Notes: generated from the letters alone by a model not told the origin. A DNA stretch of 7,589 nt from Patescibacteria group bacterium (GCA_030917445.1 JAUPUR010000039.1:1-7589); one strand, 5' to 3'; positions 1 to 5,501 are shown, numbered from the stretch's first letter. Translations and numbers: made by a program.

Positions 1-214
1 ACCAGCTCCTTCTGAACTGACTTCACCTGACTCAACTCCAACACAGAATAAAATTTCAGGGAATTCATATACTGTCAAAACGGGGGATGATCTTTGGGAT
101 ATCGCAGTTGCAGCATATGGCGATGGTTATCAATGGGTCAAGATTGCTCAGGCGAATAACCTTGTAACACCAGATGTCATTCATGCAGGTAACGTCCTTT
201 CTCTCCCTCGCTAA
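1..214 (+). CDS. LysM-domain protein, C-terminal fragment
   Basis: This is the 3' end of a gene that starts before the window; codons run in frame from base 2 to a TAA at 212-214, giving 70 visible residues. The first ~22 residues are rich in Pro, Ser and Thr, as in a flexible extracellular linker. The rest is one LysM repeat: it opens with SYTVKTGDDLWDIA, has a central YQWVKIAQANNL and ends with IHAGNVLSLPR, the usual LysM beginning (YTVKxGDxLW) and end (hxxGxxLxhP). LysM domains bind N-acetylglucosamine in peptidoglycan, so the full protein is probably a secreted or membrane-anchored envelope protein with the LysM at its C terminus. Its signal peptide or catalytic domain, if any, is outside the window. 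The domain call is firm; the overall function cannot be told from this fragment. Confidence 0.9.
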   Translation, partial: PAPSELTSPDSTPTQNKISGNSYTVKTGDDLWDIAVAAYGDGYQWVKIAQANNLVTPDVIHAGNVLSLPR

Positions 215-219
215 TTCAC

Positions 220-248
220 TTCACACCTCATTTTTCCTATGATATTAT
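220..248 (+). promoter_or_regulatory. Probable sigma70 promoter for tRNA-Gly
   Basis: TTCACA at 220-225 (5 of 6 to TTGACA), a 17-base spacer, then TATTAT at 243-248 (5 of 6 to TATAAT) preceded by TGA, an extended -10. The predicted start lies near 255, giving a 5' leader of about 50 bases that RNase P would remove. The sequence CCTATG before the -10 recurs at two other promoters in the window. This is a prediction from consensus and spacing only. Confidence 0.55.
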
Positions 249-304
249 CCATTTAGTCTATGTAGTTCAGATATTGAAAATTCACTAGAGACTTTGATTG
301 AGAC

Positions 305-376
305 GCGATGGTAGTTCAGCGGTAGAATGTCTCCTTCCCAAGGAGAAGGTCGGGGGTTCAACTCCCCTCCATCGCT
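305..376 (+). tRNA. tRNA-Gly, anticodon CCC
   Basis: A complete 72-base cloverleaf. The acceptor strands GCGATGG (305-311) and CCATCGC (369-375) pair fully. The D stem is GTTC/GAAT. The anticodon stem TCTCC (330-334)/GGAGA (342-346) encloses the loop TTCCCAA, with anticodon CCC at 337-339, which reads GGG glycine codons. The T stem GGGGG/CCCCT encloses the loop TTCAACT. The discriminator base is U (376), as expected for bacterial tRNA-Gly. The CCA end is not encoded (the next bases are CAT), so it must be added by the tRNA nucleotidyltransferase. No conserved gene here uses TGA for glycine, so this is an ordinary Gly isoacceptor rather than part of a UGA-recoding system. Confidence 0.96.
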
Positions 377-408
377 CATAAATAATCAAGTAAAGAGTAA
401 AGAAGTGG

Positions 409-432
409 TAATTTTTCATATTTTAAAAATTA
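409..432. repeat. A/T-only inverted repeat upstream of the 455 gene
   Basis: TAATTTTT (409-416) and AAAAATTA (425-432) are exact inverse complements separated by 8 bases. The repeat sits where a -35 element would lie relative to the -10-like box at 441-446. It could be a regulator site, an AT-rich UP-type element, or chance in AT-rich DNA. There are no G/C pairs, so an RNA hairpin would be weak, and no T-run follows to suggest a terminator for the tRNA. Confidence 0.3.
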
Positions 433-437
433 ATATC

Positions 438-446
438 TGTGATAAA
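438..446 (+). promoter_or_regulatory. Possible extended -10 for the acyltransferase-like gene
   Basis: TGTGATAAA: a TGn element followed by GATAAA (4 of 6 to TATAAT). Eight bases separate it from the ATG at 455, so transcription would begin at about the start codon. There is no recognisable -35. It is the weakest member of the leaderless pattern in this window. Confidence 0.35.
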
Positions 447-454
447 TTAGTTAT

Positions 455-1348
455 ATGAGTGAAAACAGCGGCGAAATAAAAATGCCTTCTGCTGAGCATA
501 AAGTTACTTCTTTTCGATTTCAAAAAGCACTTGAAGTAAATAGAGCGCTTGTGACTACACCTCCTGAAGTAAAAGGATGGGAAAATTTTTATAATTTACC
601 CGACGGAATACGACCTGTCGTTGCAACAACACATATGACAGACACTGATGTACAGATCGGTGCAAGTATCTTTTCTCCTCTTGTAGATGTTGGAGTTGCA
701 AGTCTTCAAACCAATCAAACCGATGCTCTTATTGGAAAACTTGTTGCTCTAGCAGGCAAGGAAAATTTCTTTAATATTGCAAATACATTTGAAGAAGGAA
801 AACCTCATTTTCAACTTAATCCAGAAAATTTTGTTGCAATGGCTCAAGCAGTCAACGAAAAAGATAAAACAATGGTAATTGCATCACATAGTCCTGTGTA
901 TGATAAAAGGCAGCTTCCTGATACTGCAGGTATTGCAGCAGCAATAGTAGCAAATTTAACTGACAGAGTTATTCTCCCTGTTGCTGTAGAAATTAAGTCT
1001 GAAGAAAGGGTGGGGATGTCAGATGATATGGTTACATCTGCTAAGAAATTGGCACAGGGCAAAAGACCGCCTTCTCAAGTACACATTGCAGAGCCGATTT
1101 TTCTTGATGAATTGCCAGCAGAGTATAAAACATCCCAGGCTGATGTTTTTGCTGCATTGGGATTACTCGATGGAGCACGCAGAAAAAATATGACTGCAAG
1201 TGAAAAAGCACTTGCTCTTAAAACTTTGAGGAGATTGCAAAAGCAAGGTGAAGTAGTACTGATGGCACAGGCAGCTGAATTACCAAAAGAAATGAGAGGG
1301 AAATGGGATCAGGTACTCGCACAAGATCCCATGCAAAATCCTATATAG
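455..1348 (+). CDS. Divergent lysophospholipid-acyltransferase (PlsC)-like protein
   Basis: A 297-residue protein, soluble by inspection, with no signal peptide or clear membrane helix. I assign it to the LPLAT/PlsC fold from the order of features. RPVVATTHMTDTD (53-65) carries an HX4D pair (H60, D65) like the catalytic NHxxxxD of acyltransferases. Near 124-150 there is a helix followed by a hydrophobic strand (MVIASHSPVYD) where PlsC proteins have their FPEGTR motif. RVILPVAVEI (171-180) matches the later (V/I)VPVAI strand, and VHIAEPI (209-215) resembles the usual xIGEPI strand. The glycerol-phosphate-binding FPEGTR residues are absent, so the acceptor may not be lysophosphatidate, or the enzyme may be inactive or repurposed. 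ATG 455 is the first start after the tRNA and has no Shine-Dalgarno; ATG 482 is an alternative. The fold is an inference from motifs; the substrate is unknown. Confidence 0.6.
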   Translation: MSENSGEIKMPSAEHKVTSFRFQKALEVNRALVTTPPEVKGWENFYNLPDGIRPVVATTHMTDTDVQIGASIFSPLVDVGVASLQTNQTDALIGKLVALAGKENFFNIANTFEEGKPHFQLNPENFVAMAQAVNEKDKTMVIASHSPVYDKRQLPDTAGIAAAIVANLTDRVILPVAVEIKSEERVGMSDDMVTSAKKLAQGKRPPSQVHIAEPIFLDELPAEYKTSQADVFAALGLLDGARRKNMTASEKALALKTLRRLQKQGEVVLMAQAAELPKEMRGKWDQVLAQDPMQNPI

Positions 1349-1386
1349 TAAGAAACTATTATGCAGTATGTTCTTTTTAGATCTAG

Positions 1387-1416
1387 TTGACGACCTCTTT
1401 TTCACTTTGTTATAGT
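1387..1416 (+). promoter_or_regulatory. Strong sigma70 promoter for pyrG, leaderless spacing
   Basis: TTGACG at 1387-1392 (5 of 6), an 18-base spacer, and TATAGT at 1411-1416 (5 of 6) preceded by TGT (extended -10). Only five bases separate the -10 from the GTG at 1422, so the predicted +1 falls on or next to the start codon. An in-frame TAG (1413-1415) lies inside the -10 box itself. Confidence 0.75.
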
Positions 1417-1421
1417 TAATC

Positions 1422-3107
1422 GTGCCCCGTAGTAAAACAAAAAAGAGATTAAAATATATATTTATTTCAGGTGGTGTCATCTCTGGAATAGGTAAAGGAA
1501 TAACTTCAGCCTCGCTGGCACTTCTTCTGAAATCCGCTGGATTCAAAATTGCTCCTCTCAAACTCGAAGGTTATCTCAATATTGATGCAGGGACAATAAA
1601 TCCTATTGAACATGGGGATACTTTTCTTTGTGAAGATGGAACTGAAGCAGACATGGATCTTGGAACATATGAGAAATTTTTGGATCAAGATATGGGAAAG
1701 AAAAATTTTGGAACAATGGGACAGATTTATCAAAAGATCATTGAGAAAGAAAGAAGATTTGAGTACAAAGGTGAAGATGTAGAAGCTGTTCATATAAGTG
1801 AGGAAATTATTGATCGTATAAAAGCTGCAGGAGAGGGATCGGACATTGTGATGATCGAACTTGGAGGAACTGCAGGAGAATACTGGAATGTTTTTTATTA
1901 TGAAGCTGCGAGAATGCTTACACTTCAAAACCCTGGAGATGTCATTCATATTCATGTGAGTTATGTTCCGACCCCTTCACATCTTGGTGAACCGAAGACC
2001 AAACCGACGCAGTTATCAGTGAGAACTTTAAATTCAATGGCAATTCAACCAGATTTTATTATTGCGCGTTCTGAAAAGTATTTAGATGCTCGACGACGTG
2101 AAAGGTTTGCACTTTTCTGCAATATGAAACCTGAGGATATTATTTCAAATCCAGATGTAGCTTCTGTATATGAAATCCCTCTCGTATTACATGATCAAAA
2201 ATTAGAAAGTAAAGTTCTCAAAAAACTTCATTTACCAATAAAAAGACCTGCTCTCTCAAAATGGGAAAAATTTGTAGAGAAAGTTAAAGTGGAGAAAAAG
2301 ACTACAGTAGAGATTGCAATAGTTGGTAAATATTTTGGAACAGGTGAATATCAGTTGAGAGATTCATATGCAGCACTTTTTGATGCAATTGATCATGCGA
2401 GGTGGCATGAGGGTGTCAATGTTGTAACTCGATGGGTAAATGCAGAAAAAGTTGAGAAAGAAGGAGCTGAGAAAATTATAGGAAATCCAGATGGCATAAT
2501 TGTTCCTATCGGGTGGGGTGAAAGAGGAGCTGAAGGAATGATTCAAGCAGCGTCATATGCACGAGCTCAGAAAATTCCCTATCTTGGACTCTGTTTTGGG
2601 ATGCAGTTATCAGTTGTGGCATTTGCTCGAGACGTTTTGGGGTGGAAAGATGCAAATACATCAGAGAACAATCCAGAAACGACTCATCCTGTCATCCATA
2701 TTATTCCAAAACAAAAAGAGTTGATGGCAAGACGAGCTTACGGTGGAACAATGCGACTTGGTGGATGGGACGCTGTGATGGATAAAAAGTCAAAAGCATT
2801 TGAGATATACAAAAAGTATGGAGGGATCGTTGACGAGAAAAAGGGTCTTTCAAGTGAAAGGCATCGACATCGATTTGAATTTAATAGTAAATATGTTGAA
2901 CAATTTGAGAAAAAGGGTCTTCATATTAGTGCACGTTCTGTTGCCGAAAATTTAGTAGAAATTATAGAACTGGACCCAGGTGATCATCCATTTTATATTG
3001 GTACACAAGGTCATCCTGAGTATAAAAGTAGGCCTCTTTCGCCTCATCCTCTTTTTATTGCCTTCATTCAAGCCTGTGAAAATCACCATAAAAATGCTAC
3101 TGCTTGA
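1422..3107 (+). CDS. pyrG: CTP synthase (glutamine-hydrolysing)
   Basis: Makes CTP from UTP, ATP and glutamine, the last step of de novo pyrimidine nucleotide synthesis, in the cytosol. It has 561 residues (E. coli has 545). The N-terminal synthase domain has the P-loop GGVISGIGKG (17-26), the EDGTEADMDLG segment (71-81), the metal-site glutamate before GGT (E146) and the UTP-binding KTKPTQ (192-197). The C-terminal class I glutamine amidotransferase domain starts near 295 and has the nucleophile C391 in GLCFGMQ, the ERHRHR segment (479-484) and the H531/E533 pair in GHPE. Catalytic residues are kept, but the CTP-inhibition segment Asp-Ile-Glu of E. coli (147-149) is Glu-Tyr-Trp here (153-155), and the oxyanion segment reads PIGWG (362-366) instead of PGGFG. 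GTG 1422 is the only usable start: TAG 1413-1415 is just upstream and no later start precedes the P-loop. Identity is firm. Confidence 0.97.
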   Translation: MPRSKTKKRLKYIFISGGVISGIGKGITSASLALLLKSAGFKIAPLKLEGYLNIDAGTINPIEHGDTFLCEDGTEADMDLGTYEKFLDQDMGKKNFGTMGQIYQKIIEKERRFEYKGEDVEAVHISEEIIDRIKAAGEGSDIVMIELGGTAGEYWNVFYYEAARMLTLQNPGDVIHIHVSYVPTPSHLGEPKTKPTQLSVRTLNSMAIQPDFIIARSEKYLDARRRERFALFCNMKPEDIISNPDVASVYEIPLVLHDQKLESKVLKKLHLPIKRPALSKWEKFVEKVKVEKKTTVEIAIVGKYFGTGEYQLRDSYAALFDAIDHARWHEGVNVVTRWVNAEKVEKEGAEKIIGNPDGIIVPIGWGERGAEGMIQAASYARAQKIPYLGLCFGMQLSVVAFARDVLGWKDANTSENNPETTHPVIHIIPKQKELMARRAYGGTMRLGGWDAVMDKKSKAFEIYKKYGGIVDEKKGLSSERHRHRFEFNSKYVEQFEKKGLHISARSVAENLVEIIELDPGDHPFYIGTQGHPEYKSRPLSPHPLFIAFIQACENHHKNATA

Positions 3108-3132
3108 GTCAGAGATAAATTTTTAGTATAAT
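3104..3132 (+). promoter_or_regulatory. Consensus promoter for rplS, leaderless spacing
   Basis: TTGAGT at 3104-3109, a 17-base spacer and a perfect TATAAT at 3127-3132. Six bases then separate the -10 from the ATG at 3139, placing +1 at the A of the start codon. The -35 overlaps the pyrG TGA stop (3105-3107). No Shine-Dalgarno is present. Confidence 0.8.
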
Positions 3133-3138
3133 GAGTAC

Positions 3139-3426
3139 ATGATTTCACAAATTGATTTTGTTCCAGGAGACATTGTAAGAGTACATCAAAAAATACAAGA
3201 AGGCGACAAGGCTCGTATTCAGGTATTTCAAGGTATTGTACTTCAGATCCGTGGACGTGGTGATAATAAGAGTTTTACTGTTAAAAAAGAAGTTCAGGGT
3301 GTGAGTGTTGAAAAGATTTGGCAGATCAAATCACCAAATATTGAAAAAGTTGAGATTAAAGAAAATTCAAAAAAGAGAGTTCGACGCGCAAAACTTAATT
3401 ACCTCAAAGCTCCAAAAATTAGTTAA
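3139..3426 (+). CDS. rplS: 50S ribosomal protein L19 (short form)
   Basis: A large-subunit ribosomal protein at the subunit interface. The 95 residues align with the core of bacterial L19: the PGDIVRVHQKIQEGDKARIQ strand region (9-28), FQGIVLQIRGRG (30-41), the SFTVKK segment, the VEKIWQIKSPNIEKVEI stretch and the basic end RVRRAKLNYL (80-89). Compared with about 115 residues in E. coli it lacks most of the N-terminal helix and about 14 C-terminal residues. The short N terminus is real: an in-frame TAG lies at 3124-3126, and ATG 3139 is the first start after it. The gene has its own consensus promoter and no ribosome binding site. Its stop (3424-3426) overlaps the stop of the convergent minus-strand gene. 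Many bacteria have rplS-rnhB-yraN in this order; here rnhB is missing. Identity is firm. Confidence 0.95.
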   Translation: MISQIDFVPGDIVRVHQKIQEGDKARIQVFQGIVLQIRGRGDNKSFTVKKEVQGVSVEKIWQIKSPNIEKVEIKENSKKRVRRAKLNYLKAPKIS

Positions 3427-3686
3427 TATTCTTCTCTTGAATCAAATATATCAATAAGTGTTTTACATTTTGTTGAAAGTCCTGATTCTTCCGCAGCAAG
3501 CATTTTTCCATCCACAGAACCAAATCTTTCATTTCTTTCTAAATTTCGAGGAGTTGGTGAGAGTTGTCTTGGTTTTCTTGATGAGATTCGAGAAGTTTGA
3601 ACTCCTTTAATTTCTTCATAGAGTGGACACGCAATATTGCAGACTCGTGATGTGTTATAGAGACAGTTAACTTGTTGTTCTTTCAT
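3423..3686 (-). CDS. Small four-cysteine protein of unknown function
   Basis: An 87-residue protein I do not recognise. The start used is the ATG at 3686-3684; a longer reading from 3755 would run through the promoter and into yraN. The N-terminal third has Cys 8, 16 and 20 (C-X7-C-X3-C, within NCLYNTSRVCNIACPLYEE). A basic, Ser/Pro/Arg-rich middle follows (about 30-52), and a fourth cysteine is at 74 before an acidic end (SREEY). The cysteines could bind zinc or an Fe-S cluster, but that is only inference. It has no signal peptide or membrane segment. Support for a real gene is an extended -10 (TGGTATAAT) seven bases before the ATG, codon use like its neighbours, and a stop that fits exactly against that of rplS. 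It occupies the place where rnhB is often found. Confidence 0.7.
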   Translation of the reverse strand: MKEQQVNCLYNTSRVCNIACPLYEEIKGVQTSRISSRKPRQLSPTPRNLERNERFGSVDGKMLAAEESGLSTKCKTLIDIFDSREEY

Positions 3687-3701
3687 GCGGGCCATTATAC
3701 C
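3672..3701 (+). promoter_or_regulatory. Possible promoter for yraN, overlapping the divergent -10
   Basis: TTGTTG (3672-3677), 18 bases, then TATACC (3696-3701). The TATA core is shared with the minus-strand TATAAT, so one symmetric element could drive both genes. Predicted +1 is near 3708, leaving a leader of about five bases before ATG 3713. AGGAAAAGG just before the ATG could act as a weak ribosome binding site, the only such case in the window. Confidence 0.4.
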
Positions 3702-3706
3702 ATAGG
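3694..3706 (-). promoter_or_regulatory. Extended -10 promoter for the small minus-strand gene
   Basis: Read on the minus strand: CCTATGGTATAAT, a perfect TATAAT (3699-3694) with a TGG extended element. Seven bases separate it from the ATG at 3686, predicting a leaderless mRNA. No -35 is visible at 17 bases, as is common with strong extended -10 elements. The same 13 bases, with one change, lie before uvrB. Confidence 0.7.
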
Positions 3707-3712
3707 AAAAGG

Positions 3713-4084
3713 ATGGATAAAAAAACGCTTGGTAGTCGTGGTGAAGATATTGCATGTGATTTTTTAAAAAAGAAGAAATATCGAATAGTGGAGAAAAATT
3801 TTAGGACAAGAAATGGAGAAATAGACATTCTCGCAGTTGATACAATGGAAAAACCTCATGCACTTGTTTGTGTTGAAGTGAAAATAAGAAAGGGAAACAA
3901 TTTTGGCACTGCTCGTGAATCAATTACATTTTATAAATTAAAAGCACTAGAGAGAACACTTAAATATTATCATTCAATACATCCACAACTGCCATCGTAT
4001 TTTCGAATCGATTTGGTGGCAATAGAGATGGATGAGTTCGGAGAAATTTCGTCTATAGACCTTGTCAAAAACATATCGCAGTGA
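3713..4084 (+). CDS. yraN: YraN/UPF0102 family nuclease-fold protein
   Basis: A 123-residue protein matching the UPF0102 family in length and motif order. It has GSRGEDIACDFL near the N terminus (7-18), NFRTRNGEIDILAVD (29-43), the VCVEVKIRKG segment (52-61), FGTARESI (64-71) and the late strand YFRIDLVAI (96-104). D38, E55 and K57 form the D...ExK pattern of the PD-(D/E)xK nuclease superfamily, to which the family is related (Holliday-junction-resolvase-like fold); the cellular role is not established. ATG 3713 is the natural start and the protein begins as family members do. It is divergent from the small minus-strand gene, with 26 bases between the start codons. Its TGA stop supplies the TG of the pyk extended -10. 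Family assignment is firm; function is open. Confidence 0.92.
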   Translation: MDKKTLGSRGEDIACDFLKKKKYRIVEKNFRTRNGEIDILAVDTMEKPHALVCVEVKIRKGNNFGTARESITFYKLKALERTLKYYHSIHPQLPSYFRIDLVAIEMDEFGEISSIDLVKNISQ

Positions 4085-4090
4085 TATGCT
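4062..4090 (+). promoter_or_regulatory. Probable pyk promoter inside the end of yraN
   Basis: TTGTCA at 4062-4067 (5 of 6), a 17-base spacer and TATGCT at 4085-4090 (4 of 6), preceded by TGA (4082-4084), which is both the yraN stop and an extended -10 element. Seven bases then lead to ATG 4098, so the mRNA would be leaderless. This supports 4098 over ATG 4086 as the pyk start, because 4086 lies inside the -10 box. Confidence 0.55.
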
Positions 4091-4097
4091 TCAGATC

Positions 4098-5501
4098 ATG
4101 AATGTAAAAAAAGTAAAAATAGTTGCAACAATAGGACCCGCAAGTGATTCACTTGAAGTTCTTACACAACTTGCAGAAGCTGGAGTCAATGTTTTTCGAA
4201 TCAATCTTTCCCATGCAGAACGTGAACAAACACTCAGTATCGTGAAAAGTATTCGCTCAATTGAGAAAAAATTGAAAAAACCTCTTGCCATTATGGGTGA
4301 CCTTGCTGGCCCTAAAATTCGTATTGGGAAAGTAGAAAATGGTGTAGTTCTTAAAAATGGTGATCTATTGGATATTGTTTCAAAACCAGTGGTGAGCGAT
4401 GGATCAAAAGTTTCTGTAAATTATCCAACCATGATTGGTCAAATGAAAAAAGGAGCGGAAATTTTTGTAGATGATGGTCGAATTCGTTTGACTGTTGAAA
4501 AAGAAGGAAAAGAAAAGGCGACTGCACGTGTCATAGTAGGTGGCCCACTTGTCTCTTTTAAAGGTTTTTATGCTCAAGGAATTACCCTCAACATTAAGAT
4601 TCCATCGAAGAAAGACATTGATGATATTCAGTTGATGGTTGAGGCAGGTGCTGATGCTCTCGCTGTTTCATTTGTTCAGTCAGAGAAAGATATACAAGCA
4701 GTTAGAGATGTTTTACCTGAAAATGCAAAGCATATGATGCTCATTGCAAAAATTGAAACGGTAAAAGCAATTGATAATATTGAGAAGATTACGACACACT
4801 CAGATGGAATTATGGTTGCGCGAGGCGATTTGGGTTTGGCTGTTCCTATGGCTGAAGTTCCTCATCTGCAAAAAAGACTAATCAATCTTTGTTTGAGTAA
4901 ATCCAAACCTGTCATTACAGCGACACAGATGCTTGAATCTATGACAACAAATCCACTTCCAACAAGAGCAGAAGTAACAGACGTTGCAAATGCGATTCTC
5001 GATGGTACCGATGCAGTTATGCTTTCAGGTGAAACAGCGATGGGGAAATTCCCTGTTGAAACTGTCAAGATGATGGCTGAAATAATTAGAAATGCTGTTC
5101 CAAACGTTATTCGTCGAGAATTTGATCATGAAAATGCAGTAGGAAATGCAGTGAGTGCAAGTGTTGGTCGTGTTGCAGATCAAGTTGATGCAAGAGTCGT
5201 CGTTGCATTTACTCATCAAGGAAAAGCAGCACACAGAATTTCACGTCATAGGTATCCACAAATTATTTATGCACTTTCACCTGTTCCCGAGACAATTAGA
5301 AAGTTAAATTTTTCTTTTGGAGTTTTTCCATTTCTTATAACACCTACCAAAGATTTTATGGAGATGAGAGAACAGGCAAAGAAAATTGTCAGAGATAATC
5401 CAATTATGAAATTGGATACAGGTGAAGCATTTGTCATTGCTGCTGGGATGCCGTTTGGTCAAACTGGTACCTCAAACATGATCCTCGTAGAAAGAGCGTA
5501 A
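4098..5501 (+). CDS. pyk: Pyruvate kinase, K+-independent type
   Basis: Converts phosphoenolpyruvate and ADP to pyruvate and ATP, the last step of glycolysis. It has 467 residues from ATG 4098, close to typical bacterial enzymes of about 470. In order: KIVATIGPAS at the N terminus, NLSH (36-39), DLAGPKIR (68-75), the B domain, AKIE (217-220) with the catalytic lysine, ARGDLG (241-246), the TATQMLESM signature (274-282), LSGETAMG (309-316) and a complete C-terminal domain ending in GTSN plus a short tail. In the GPKIR segment, Lys replaces the Glu (rabbit 117) of K+-dependent enzymes, with Leu and Ile at the linked positions 113 and 120, as in K+-independent kinases such as E. coli PykA. ATG 4086 is an alternative start, but 4098 gives the usual N terminus and fits the promoter. 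The stop is one base from the convergent uvrB stop. Identity is firm. Confidence 0.96.
   Translation: MNVKKVKIVATIGPASDSLEVLTQLAEAGVNVFRINLSHAEREQTLSIVKSIRSIEKKLKKPLAIMGDLAGPKIRIGKVENGVVLKNGDLLDIVSKPVVSDGSKVSVNYPTMIGQMKKGAEIFVDDGRIRLTVEKEGKEKATARVIVGGPLVSFKGFYAQGITLNIKIPSKKDIDDIQLMVEAGADALAVSFVQSEKDIQAVRDVLPENAKHMMLIAKIETVKAIDNIEKITTHSDGIMVARGDLGLAVPMAEVPHLQKRLINLCLSKSKPVITATQMLESMTTNPLPTRAEVTDVANAILDGTDAVMLSGETAMGKFPVETVKMMAEIIRNAVPNVIRREFDHENAVGNAVSASVGRVADQVDARVVVAFTHQGKAAHRISRHRYPQIIYALSPVPETIRKLNFSFGVFPFLITPTKDFMEMREQAKKIVRDNPIMKLDTGEAFVIAAGMPFGQTGTSNMILVERA

Noticed and set aside
844..1062. Minus-strand open frame inside the acyltransferase-like gene
   Set aside because: It lies wholly inside a longer frame with coherent motifs, and I saw no promoter or recognisable domain for it; it is a shadow frame.
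1350..1378. Possible terminator hairpin after the acyltransferase-like gene
   Set aside because: AAGAA and TTCTT can pair and a T-run follows, but the stem needs bulges and is almost all A/T; too weak to call.
1378..1385. TAGATCTA palindrome just upstream of the pyrG -35
   Set aside because: An 8-base palindrome is expected by chance and no second half-site or repeat was seen.
1280..1561. Minus-strand open frame across the pyrG start
   Set aside because: It covers the pyrG promoter and P-loop coding region antisense and has no recognisable domain.
1506..1955. 149-residue minus-strand open frame inside pyrG
   Set aside because: Ser/Phe/Ile-rich composition is typical of the antisense of an AT-rich gene; pyrG motifs on the plus strand explain the conservation.
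3687..3755. N-terminal extension of the small minus-strand gene up to ATG 3755
   Set aside because: It would translate through its own TATAAT box and overlap the yraN start; ATG 3686 sits seven bases after the -10.
4062..4097. Longer pyruvate kinase starts at TTG 4062 or ATG 4086
   Set aside because: TTG 4062 overlaps the end of yraN and adds residues unlike the family; ATG 4086 lies in the predicted -10. ATG 4098 gives the normal N terminus, though 4086 cannot be fully excluded.
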